A stretch of DNA of 20,869 nucleotides. Origin: JAWOJF01 sp046481785. GTDB taxonomy: Bacteria; Bacteroidota; Ignavibacteria; Ignavibacteriales; Ignavibacteriaceae. Within the stretch, counting starts at the first letter, position 1, and each line of letters opens with the position of its first letter. The notes beneath the pieces were generated by a model. It searched no databases. It saw only the letters and a program-made list of their open reading frames with translations, and was not told where the DNA came from. Of the stretch, positions 1 to 6,200 are shown one piece after another. Location: assembly GCA_046481785.1 (NCBI GenBank), contig JAWOJF010000030.1, positions 1 through 20,869 of the forward strand, written 5' to 3'. A program made the position numbers and the translations under genes.

Positions 1-2
1 AG

Positions 3-245
3 ATACCATGTGATGACATATTATCATATAAAGTAATAAAAGAAAAACGCGCTACGTTTATTCCTTCAAACAAAATTTTACATAACAGGCCTTCAACAGA
101 AACACCTTATAGAAATTTTTTCCTGGCAGGGGATTGGGTTAATACCGGGTTACCTTCCACAATAGAAAGCGCAGTAAAAAGCGGAAGAAAAGCGGTAAAA
201 TGTGTAGCGCAGATGCATATGCGTAACGGAATCCCGGTCCATTAG
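3..245 (+). CDS. hpnE: C-terminal end of HpnE/phytoene desaturase-like FAD-dependent oxidoreductase (partial, 5' cut)
   Basis: The only frame open from the left edge encodes 80 residues ending at a TAG at 243-245. The tail contains FFLAGDWVNTGLPSTIESAV followed by KSGRKAV. This is the C-terminal FAD-binding signature (GDW-x-x-TGLP-[AS]T-[IM]E-[GS]AV-x-SGR) of the carotenoid/squalene-associated desaturase family. HpnE (hydroxysqualene dehydroxylase of hopanoid/squalene synthesis) fits best because of the GDW and TGLPSTIESA spelling. A phytoene or zeta-carotene desaturase has a very similar C-terminus and cannot be excluded from 80 residues. The N-terminal FAD-binding Rossmann fold lies outside the window. 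The stop is followed after 22 bases by the first hairpin of the repeat island, so the island sits directly in the 3' flank of this gene. Confidence 0.75.
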   Translation: MPCDDILSYKVIKEKRATFIPSNKILHNRPSTETPYRNFFLAGDWVNTGLPSTIESAVKSGRKAVKCVAQMHMRNGIPVH

Positions 246-267
246 AATCTTCCTATTCCTGGAGATT

Positions 268-536
268 GTGCCGCTCCTCTGGAGCTAAAATCACTTTTTC
301 CCTCGTGTAGGTTTTCTACTAATGTTTCAGCTCCTAACGGAGCGAAAACAATTATTTCTTGCTCCATCCAAGCGGACGATATGCAATTATTCCTCGCTCC
401 ATACAAGCGGACGATATGCAATTGTTCCTCGCTCCATACAAGCGGACGATATGCAATTATTCCTTGCTCCATAGGAGCAGAAACATTAGTAGAAATTAGA
501 AACATAAAAAACACCAAAGCTCCAGAGGAGCGGCAC
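268..536. repeat. Composite hairpin element A (3 tandem 35-bp units)
   Basis: The element is bounded by perfect 18-bp inverted repeats: GTGCCGCTCCTCTGGAGC at 268-285 and its reverse complement at 519-536. Each holds the hairpin GCTCC-TCT/AGA-GGAGC. Inside lies a second inverted pair, TTTCTACTAATGTTTC near 313-328 and its complement near 480-495, next to hairpins GCTCC-TAAC-GGAGC (330-343) and GCTCC-ATA-GGAGC (466-478). Between them are three direct 35-bp units at 361-395, 396-430 and 431-465. Each starts GCTCCAT and ends ATTATTCCT or similar. The layout resembles a pair of inverted REP sequences (a BIME) carrying an internal tandem expansion. Confidence 0.9.
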
Positions 537-976
537 AAAAATAAAAATATGACCCTGGAACTGGAAATGATTAGTTGTTTTGTTATATGCTAATGTTAAG
601 CTCCTAATGGAGCGAAAACATATTCTTGCTCCATACAAGCGGGCGATATGCAATTGTTCCTCGCTCCATACAAGCGGACGGTATGCAATTATTTCTTGCT
701 CCATATAAACGGACGGTATGCAATTATTCCTCGCTCCATACAAGCGGACGGTATGCAATTATTTCTTGCTCCATACAAGCGGACGATATGCAATTATTCC
801 TTGCTCCATACAAGCGGACGGTATCCAATTATTCCTCGCTCCATACAAGCGGACGGTATGCAATTATTTCTTGCTCCATATAAACGGACGATACAATTAT
901 TCCTCGCTCCATAGGAGCAGAAAAATTAGTAGAAATTAGAAACATAAAAAACACCCAAGCTCCAGAGGAGCGGCAC
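537..976. repeat. Composite hairpin element B (8 tandem units)
   Basis: The left part is a roughly 63-bp leader (537-599) followed by hairpin GCTCC-TAAT-GGAGC at 600-613. Eight tandem units follow, starting at 628, 663, 698, 733, 768, 803, 838 and 873; the last is 33 bp, with two bases lost. The array closes with GCTCC-ATA-GGAGC at 906-918, then the inner flank AGAAAAATTAGTAGAAA, then the outer hairpin GCTCCAGAGGAGCGGCAC at 959-976. The outer left hairpin found in A and D is missing here, so B shares element A's right end. Units vary at a few fixed places (CAAGC/TAAAC, GATATG/GGTATG, TTCCTC/TTTCTT) in a mosaic order. Confidence 0.9.
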
Positions 977-1209
977 AAAAATAAAAATTTGACCCTGGAA
1001 CTCGAAATGATTAGTTGTTTTGTTATATGCTAATGTTAAGCTCCTAATGGAGCGAAAACATATTCTCGCTCCATACAAGCGGGCGATATGCAATTATTCC
1101 TCGCTCCATATAAACGGACGGTATGTAATTATTCCTCGCTCCGTTAGGAGCAGAAACATTAGTAGAAATTAGAAACATAAAAAACATCCAAGCTCCAGAG
1201 GAGCGGCAC
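977..1209. repeat. Composite hairpin element C (2 tandem units), partial duplicate of B
   Basis: The leader at 977-1039 is nearly identical to B's leader at 537-599, with two mismatches seen. It is followed by hairpin GCTCC-TAAT-GGAGC at 1040-1053, two tandem 35-bp units (1068-1102, 1103-1137), hairpin GCTCC-GTTA-GGAGC at 1138-1151 and the outer hairpin GCTCCAGAGGAGCGGCAC at 1192-1209. B and C therefore look like a tandem segmental duplication with a 440-bp period, after which the number of 35-bp units diverged. The right end lies 22 bp from the stop codon of the transposase gene. Confidence 0.9.
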
Positions 1210-1231
1210 AAAAATAAATCTATCAAAAAAA

Positions 1232-1693
1232 TTATTCATACCATTCAAATAGATATTCTGGTTTATAATCAACTTCAAATTTTTTCAGCAAATCCAAATA
1301 TTCTTCTCTGAATGTTTTCTTTCTGTGATGCTCCTTTTGATTTCTTATATAATCAACAACTTTACCTGTATGAGATTTGCTGTAAGTAAATGCACCAAAT
1401 CCGGTTTGCCATGAAAAATTTCCTGGAAGTAATCTTTCATCGTTAATATATTTTGTAGTACCAGTTTTAATATCCCGTACTAAATCCGATAACGAGATAT
1501 CGGGAGAGAAACCCAAAAAGATATGAACATGATCGGGCATACCATTTATGATCATTAATTTTTGATTTTTCTTGTTTATTATTCCACTAATGTATTTATA
1601 AATATTACTCTCTATACTATTATGAATTAAATTTTGTCTCCCTTTCGGAGAAAAGATTATTTGTGCATATAATTGGGTGTAGGTGTTTGGCAT
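1232..1693 (-). CDS. IS200-like/TnpA-REP HUH (Y1) transposase
   Basis: The 153-aa protein is a single Y1-transposase domain, the usual size for IS200/IS605 TnpA and REP-associated tyrosine transposases. The HUH metal-binding motif is H55-V-H57 in GMPDHVHIF. The nucleophile is probably Y115 in VVDYIRNQKEHH, with Q119 one helical turn later as in the family. The N-terminus MPNTYTQLYAQIIFSPKGRQ is the normal family start. I chose the ATG at 1691-1693 over the in-frame ATG at 1706-1708 because AAAGGA lies 5 bases upstream of the former and family members begin MxNTYTQ. The gene is flanked by inverted copies of the 18-bp hairpin (1192-1209 and 1722-1739), with the GGCAC arms facing the gene. That is the layout of a REPtron. 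It probably nicks and joins single-stranded hairpin-bearing DNA; whether it mobilises the flanking elements is inference. No accessory TnpB is present. Confidence 0.93.
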   Translation of the reverse strand: MPNTYTQLYAQIIFSPKGRQNLIHNSIESNIYKYISGIINKKNQKLMIINGMPDHVHIFLGFSPDISLSDLVRDIKTGTTKYINDERLLPGNFSWQTGFGAFTYSKSHTGKVVDYIRNQKEHHRKKTFREEYLDLLKKFEVDYKPEYLFEWYE

Positions 1694-1721
1694 TGTTTTC
1701 CTTTCCATGAATAAAAGATTT

Positions 1722-2023
1722 GTGCCGCTCCTCTGGAGCTAAAATCACTTTTTCTTATGCAGATTTTCTACTAATGTTTCAGCTCCTAACGGAGCGAAAA
1801 CAATTATTTCTTACTCCATATAAACGGACGGTATGCAATTGTTCCTCGCTCCATATAAACGGACGGTATGCAATTATTCCTTGCTCCATACAAGCGGACG
1901 GTATACAATTATTCCTCGCTCCATACAAGCGGACGATATGCAATTATTCCTCGCTCCATAGGAGCAGAAACATTAGTAGAAATTAGAGGCAAAAGAAACA
2001 CCCAAGCTCCAGAGGAGCGGCAC
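1722..2023. repeat. Composite hairpin element D (4 tandem units), upstream flank of the transposase
   Basis: Complete element with the same ends as A: GTGCCGCTCCTCTGGAGC at 1722-1739 and its complement at 2006-2023. Internal hairpins are GCTCC-TAAC-GGAGC at 1782-1795 and GCTCC-ATA-GGAGC at 1953-1965. The inner inverted pair is TTTCTACTAATGTTTC and its complement. Four 35-bp units lie at 1813-1847 (first base A instead of G), 1848-1882, 1883-1917 and 1918-1952. With element C it brackets the transposase gene. The proximal hairpin lies about 30 bp upstream of the transposase start on the minus strand, so it could also affect its expression. Confidence 0.9.
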
Positions 2024-2105
2024 AAAATTATCTGGCAGATTATCTTGCCACCATGTTCATCTATACCATCATCCGTTTATTCGCTTTGCCCTCTGCGCTT
2101 TGCGT

Positions 2106-3506
2106 TTACAGCCCTTCTTCACTTATCAGGTATGCCAGTACAGCAATTGCCGCTGTTCCAAGTTCCATTTCACGCGGATGGACTTCTTCAAAAACATCAT
2201 TATCGGAATGGTGAAAATCAAAATATTTTTGCCCGTCAGGTACATAAGAAATTAATGCTTTCGAGGTTTTAATAAAAGAGATATCAACTGCGGCGCCACC
2301 TTTTTCAACCCACTCAATGCCGGCTTTCCTTAAAACTGGAAGCCAGCTTCTCATCTTTTTTATTATTTCTGCAGATGCTTCTACCTCAAAACCTCTCGGA
2401 CTAAAAACACCACGGTCCGATTCTATTGCGGCAACATGTTTTACCTCTGGTTTTTCAGCGTAAACTCCATACTCTCTTCCCCCCATAACTCCATTCTCTT
2501 CATTTGTATAAAGGATACATCTGATTGTTCTTTGGGGTTTAATATTCAAACGTTTAAATAAATCCAGCACTTCCAGTGCCTGCATACAGCCGCCGCCGTC
2601 GTCATGAGCGCCGTCTCCTTTATCCCAGCTATCGAAATGACCGGCAACCACAATAACTTCATCAGGATATTTTGTCCCTTTCATATCAGCAATAACATTA
2701 TATGATTGTGCATCAGGAAGAGTTTTACAATCCATTTTAACCGTAATTTTAAGATTGGGATCCTTTTTTAAAGCATCACTTAAAAAATCAGCATCGGAAT
2801 AACCCAAAGCTGCACCGGGTATTTGAGGAACATCAGAAACATAATTCCTCATGGCTCCAACATGGGGAACATTATCATACCTGGTTGTAATAGAACGGAC
2901 TAATACAGCAACACCACCATACCGGGCAGCTTCAATTGCACCATTGGACCGCTGATCAACTGCCCCCCCGTATCCATCAAATGTGTTTACTAATGCCGGA
3001 TCCAGTGCACGGCTGTAAAAAATAATTTTTCCTTTTGCTTCATTCTTTTTCTGCTCAAGCTCCTCAAAGCTTTCAACTTCCAGCACTCCTGCGGTAATTC
3101 CTTCAGGAGGAGTACCAATACTTCTGCCGAGTGAAGCAATATTTAATTCTCTGCCCTGGAATAAACTTGAGCTTGTAATTTCTGCTGTTTCAATAGTGCC
3201 TCTTTCCCAATGCGGAACCATAACCGGCTGCAGCCAAACATCGTATCCTGATTTTTCCATTTTTTCTTTTGCCCATTCAATAGCTTTCTCAAAATTTTTG
3301 GAGCCGCTAAGACGCGGGCCGATCTCACAAAGTTCTCGTAGCCACTCATATCCTTTTTGTTCCTGTAAGGCCGATGCAACTATTTTACCGGAAATGGATT
3401 CATAATCCGTTTTTGCCGGCGCTTCTGCAGGTGCTGTATTTATTAATAAAAAAGAAGATGATAAAATAATTACAGCAGCTATAAGAAATGAAATGGCTTT
3501 TTTCAC
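2106..3506 (-). CDS. Secreted M28-family zinc aminopeptidase with PA-like domain
   Basis: The 466-aa protein has a hydrophobic signal sequence (residues 1-25, VKKAISFLIAAVIILSSSFL). A regulatory/PA-like insert spans about 105-260, followed by an M28 catalytic domain. Zinc/catalytic residues are visible in family order: H290 (AGHFDSWD), D302 (AHDDGGG), E336-E337 (NEENG), D364 (ESDRG) and H432/H433 (FHHSDND). This is the carboxypeptidase Q/bacterial M28 aminopeptidase arrangement and predicts release of amino acids from peptides outside the cytoplasm. The reading frame extends upstream to 3611, but I place the start at the GTG at 3504-3506. GGAG precedes it by 5 bases and the signal peptide begins there; the extra 35 residues have no signal character. 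The nearest upstream gene on the strand is 150 bp away. Substrate is not deducible. Confidence 0.93.
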   Translation of the reverse strand: MKKAISFLIAAVIILSSSFLLINTAPAEAPAKTDYESISGKIVASALQEQKGYEWLRELCEIGPRLSGSKNFEKAIEWAKEKMEKSGYDVWLQPVMVPHWERGTIETAEITSSSLFQGRELNIASLGRSIGTPPEGITAGVLEVESFEELEQKKNEAKGKIIFYSRALDPALVNTFDGYGGAVDQRSNGAIEAARYGGVAVLVRSITTRYDNVPHVGAMRNYVSDVPQIPGAALGYSDADFLSDALKKDPNLKITVKMDCKTLPDAQSYNVIADMKGTKYPDEVIVVAGHFDSWDKGDGAHDDGGGCMQALEVLDLFKRLNIKPQRTIRCILYTNEENGVMGGREYGVYAEKPEVKHVAAIESDRGVFSPRGFEVEASAEIIKKMRSWLPVLRKAGIEWVEKGGAAVDISFIKTSKALISYVPDGQKYFDFHHSDNDVFEEVHPREMELGTAAIAVLAYLISEEGL

Positions 3507-3656
3507 TTTTACTCCGGTTAATAGAGGATTAAAATTAAAATGGATGTATTGAAATGTTATAGAAAAGTTATCTCTCTGCAAGAATGCTTCAAGTTGGTAG
3601 AGCAATATCAAAAACTTCCTTGCGAAAACTTTCTATATGGAATTTTATCGCTGAAT

Positions 3657-4778
3657 TTAAATTTCTAATTCATATACTCTGTATTTTTTATAAATTTCAC
3701 CATTCATTACTTCCGCACCACGGATCATCATATCGTTATCTTCAAGTACCCAGCTAGCTTCGCCAAGGTCATAACCTTTATCATGAGCACGGTTAGCAAT
3801 TTCCCAGTAAAGTACTGCATCAAGGCCGCGTTTCTGATATTCGGGTATTATACCGAGCGTAATAATTCTGCACCATATGATATTTTTTTTCTTTGTATAT
3901 AGCTTTATAAAATTAAACGGGAAAAGACGCCCGTTCATTTCTTTAAATATCATATTATAGTCCGGCATAACAAGAGCAGCACCCACAAGTTTGCCTTCTA
4001 TCTCTCCAAAAAGCACAAGTGATGGTTCAACAAGTGGTTTTAAATCTTTGGCCATTGCATCTATTTCATCATTTGTTAATGGTACAAACCCCCAATTTGG
4101 CTGCCATGCTTTATTATAAACGTACTTAAATCTTTCAAGCTCATTATTAAAGTCTTTCATATTCAGTTGTGATACCTTAATACCAGACCGTTTTTGTGCA
4201 ATTTCAGCAACTCTTCTTAACTTATCTGAGGATGTTACTTTTTTATTTTCCAGTTTATATGCATAAAGATCTTTCCCCTTTTTAAAACCATAATTATCAC
4301 ATAGTTTCAGATAATAAGGCGGATTATACGTCATTAAAATGCGGGGCATATCGTTAAATCCCTCTAACAGCATACCCCATTCATCATTGCTTGAAGGATT
4401 TGCCGGGCCGCGCATTGTATTTAATCCTTTTGATTTTAGCCACTCTCTTGCAGTATCAAATAATTTGTTTGCTACTTCCTGATCATCAATACACTCAAAG
4501 AAACCAAAAAAACCTGTCTTATCGTTATGATGCTGATTGTGAAGATCATTTTTTATGGCTGCAATTCTGCCGGCAATTTTACCATCTTTATAAGCGAGGA
4601 ATAATTCCGTTTCAGCGTGTTTATAAAAGGGATTTTTTTCTTTATCAAGCAATTTTTTCCTGTCCATTATAAGGGGCGGCACCCAATGCTCATCCCGTTT
4701 ATAAATCTTCCATTGGAACTTAATAAATTTCATAATGTCGGATTTGGAAGATACTGTTGAGATTGTAATAGAAGCCAT
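3657..4778 (-). CDS. bcerS: GNAT-fold N-acyltransferase, YghO/bacterial ceramide synthase (bCerS)-like
   Basis: The 373-aa protein belongs to the YghO-like GNAT family. A conserved block MRGPANPSSNDEWGMLLEGF (122-141) is followed by MTYNPPYY. The C-terminal GNAT core at about 250-350 includes the acyl-CoA pyrophosphate-loop motif IIPEYQKRGLDAV (Q315, R317, G318). In Caulobacter a protein of this fold acts as the bacterial ceramide synthase, N-acylating the long-chain base (established knowledge). Here the assignment rests on family resemblance plus location: it lies 116 bp downstream of, and on the same strand as, the serine palmitoyltransferase-like gene, with a CerR-like reductase divergent beyond that. 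AAGGA lies 7 bases before the ATG at 4776-4778, supporting the start. A hairpin at 4861-4880 separates it from spt. The alternative is an N-acyltransferase with another amine substrate. Confidence 0.75.
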   Translation of the reverse strand: MASITISTVSSKSDIMKFIKFQWKIYKRDEHWVPPLIMDRKKLLDKEKNPFYKHAETELFLAYKDGKIAGRIAAIKNDLHNQHHNDKTGFFGFFECIDDQEVANKLFDTAREWLKSKGLNTMRGPANPSSNDEWGMLLEGFNDMPRILMTYNPPYYLKLCDNYGFKKGKDLYAYKLENKKVTSSDKLRRVAEIAQKRSGIKVSQLNMKDFNNELERFKYVYNKAWQPNWGFVPLTNDEIDAMAKDLKPLVEPSLVLFGEIEGKLVGAALVMPDYNMIFKEMNGRLFPFNFIKLYTKKKNIIWCRIITLGIIPEYQKRGLDAVLYWEIANRAHDKGYDLGEASWVLEDNDMMIRGAEVMNGEIYKKYRVYELEI

Positions 4779-4860
4779 AGGGAAATCCTTCTAAAAAAAT
4801 GGAAAAAAGAAAGTTGATAATGAAGATTTATTAAGCTTTAGAATCATAGCTAAAATAAAT

Positions 4861-4880
4861 CCCCTCTCAATGGAGAGGGG
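4861..4880 (-). terminator. Intercistronic hairpin with T-rich tail between spt and the GNAT gene
   Basis: CCCCTCTC-AATG-GAGAGGGG is a perfect 8-bp GC-rich stem with a 4-base loop. Read on the minus strand it is followed by ATTTATTTTA. It lies 14 bp after the spt stop and 82 bp before the GNAT start. It could act as a partial terminator or attenuator, or stabilise the spt mRNA 3' end. The T tract is interrupted, so full termination is uncertain. Confidence 0.6.
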
Positions 4881-4894
4881 AGAAGTGTGTGGTT

Positions 4895-6085
4895 TTATAT
4901 TAAGCCCAGTTTTTTTCCTATATCGGTAAAAATATTCAGGATTGCATCAAGATGTTCATCTTCGTGAGTAGCCATATAGCTGGTTCTCATCATCTGCCTT
5001 CCGGGAGGAACACCGGGAGATATGAAGACATTTACAAATACTCCTGCATCGTAAAGCATACGCCACATTTTAAATGCTACTTCATCACTACCAATAATAA
5101 CGGGAACAATTGCAGTCCTGCTGTCAAGCACTGTAAAGCCTGCCTCTTTAAAACCAGTCCTCATTTTAGCTGCATTCCGGATCAGCTTTGTAACTCTTTC
5201 AGGTTCAGCTTCCAGAATATCCAGAGCTGCCAAAGCAGCAGCAACTGAAGAAGGAGTAGGGGATGCGCTGAAAATAAGAGCAGGTGAATGGTGTTTTATA
5301 TAATTAATAACTCTTTCTTCACCCGCAACAAAACCTCCAAGTGATGCAAAGGTTTTACTGAAAGTACCCATTGTCATATCTATCTGACTTTCCAGTCCAA
5401 ATTCACTTGCAGTACCTCTTCCGCCTTTACCTATAACACCGACCGAATGTGCATCATCAATAAGTATTCTTGCATTTATTTCCTTTGCAATTTTATTTAA
5501 TCTGGGCAGATCAACAATTTCTCCGCCGGTGCTAAATACACCATCGCTTACAATTAGTTTACCTGCACCTTCAGGAAGTTTTTTTGCTACTCTTTCAAGG
5601 TCATCCATATCATTGTGTTTATATCTTACAAATTCGGCAGTAGCTCCTTTTGCCATTAAATTACCGGCAACAATACATGCATGGTTATCTTTATCGGATA
5701 TGACATAATCACCGCGCTGGACTAAAGTAGGGATAATTCCCTGGGCAGTTTGATAGCCGGTACTGAAAAGCAGTACAGCCTCTTTGTTGAAAAACTTAGC
5801 CAGTCTTTCTTCAAGTTCGATGTGGAGGTCAAGAGTGCCGGTTAAATACCGGGACCCGGAACAGCCTGTACCATACTTTTCAAGAGCTTTTGCAGCCGCT
5901 TCTTTAACTTTTGGATGTGCTGTTAAACCCAAATAGTTATTTGAGCCAGCCATTATTACTTTTTTTCCTTCAATTGTAACAACCGGACCCTCATTTTCTT
6001 CAATTGGCCTGAAGTACGGGTACAGTCCTAAAGCTTTTATTTCATCAGCCCTTTTAAATTCGTAACATTTTGCAAATAGATCCAA
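4895..6085 (-). CDS. spt: Serine palmitoyltransferase-like PLP-dependent alpha-oxoamine synthase
   Basis: The 396-aa protein has the full length of the alpha-oxoamine synthase family (Spt, KBL, BioF, HemA). Seen in order: LYPYFRPIE near residue 21; GSNNYLGLT (47-55); GTGCSGSRYLTGTLDLHIEL (72-91); the PLP-stacking His H135 (DKDNHAC); D210/H213 (LIDDAHSVG); and the Schiff-base lysine K244 in GTFSKTFASLGGF. The YPYFR N-terminus and TFSK-x3-S-x-GGF spelling match bacterial serine palmitoyltransferases better than KBL or BioF. Predicted reaction: serine plus acyl-CoA/ACP gives 3-ketosphinganine, in the cytosol or at the inner membrane. The start is TTG (6083-6085), preceded by a perfect AAGGAGG SD 4 bases away; no ATG fits. 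KBL/BioF remains a lesser alternative, disfavoured by the neighbouring bCerS-like and CerR-like genes. Confidence 0.85.
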   Translation of the reverse strand: MDLFAKCYEFKRADEIKALGLYPYFRPIEENEGPVVTIEGKKVIMAGSNNYLGLTAHPKVKEAAAKALEKYGTGCSGSRYLTGTLDLHIELEERLAKFFNKEAVLLFSTGYQTAQGIIPTLVQRGDYVISDKDNHACIVAGNLMAKGATAEFVRYKHNDMDDLERVAKKLPEGAGKLIVSDGVFSTGGEIVDLPRLNKIAKEINARILIDDAHSVGVIGKGGRGTASEFGLESQIDMTMGTFSKTFASLGGFVAGEERVINYIKHHSPALIFSASPTPSSVAAALAALDILEAEPERVTKLIRNAAKMRTGFKEAGFTVLDSRTAIVPVIIGSDEVAFKMWRMLYDAGVFVNVFISPGVPPGRQMMRTSYMATHEDEHLDAILNIFTDIGKKLGLI

Positions 6086-6200
6086 TAATCCTCCTTAAAA
6101 ATGAAAATGTGGTAATTTTGCCGATACTTTATAGGAATTATTTGTTAAATTTCGGTGTGAAATCTATCAATAATTATCTTAAAATCAAACAAATAACTTT
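6086..6200. promoter_or_regulatory. Divergent intergenic region between spt and cerR
   Basis: This 115-bp AT-rich gap separates two divergently transcribed genes of the putative ceramide pathway and must hold at least the promoters for both. A TAnnTTTG-type -7 element (TAATTTTG, 6113-6120) is present on the plus strand, but I see no matching upstream -33 TTG, so no promoter is called precisely. The spt leader carries AAGGAGG at 6090-6096; the cerR leader has no SD. Confidence 0.4.

Noticed and set aside
242..1226. Several 60-98-codon frames across the first repeat block, both strands
   Set aside because: They are translations of the hairpins and 35-bp units, overlap in several frames and lack SD sequences.
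361..1952. CRISPR array
   Set aside because: The 35-bp units are directly contiguous with no unique spacers, are bounded by hairpins shared with a transposase gene, and no cas genes are present.
268..2023. Composite transposon or integron
   Set aside because: No cargo genes, no integrase and no target-site duplications could be seen; the repeats are hairpin arrays around one IS200-like gene.
1720..2272. Frames of 88 and 134 codons over element D
   Set aside because: Repeat-derived and running into the antisense of the M28 peptidase gene; no ribosome-binding site.
3507..3611. N-terminal extension of the M28 peptidase (35 residues)
   Set aside because: The signal peptide and GGAG-spaced GTG at 3506 mark the true start; the extension would bury the signal sequence.
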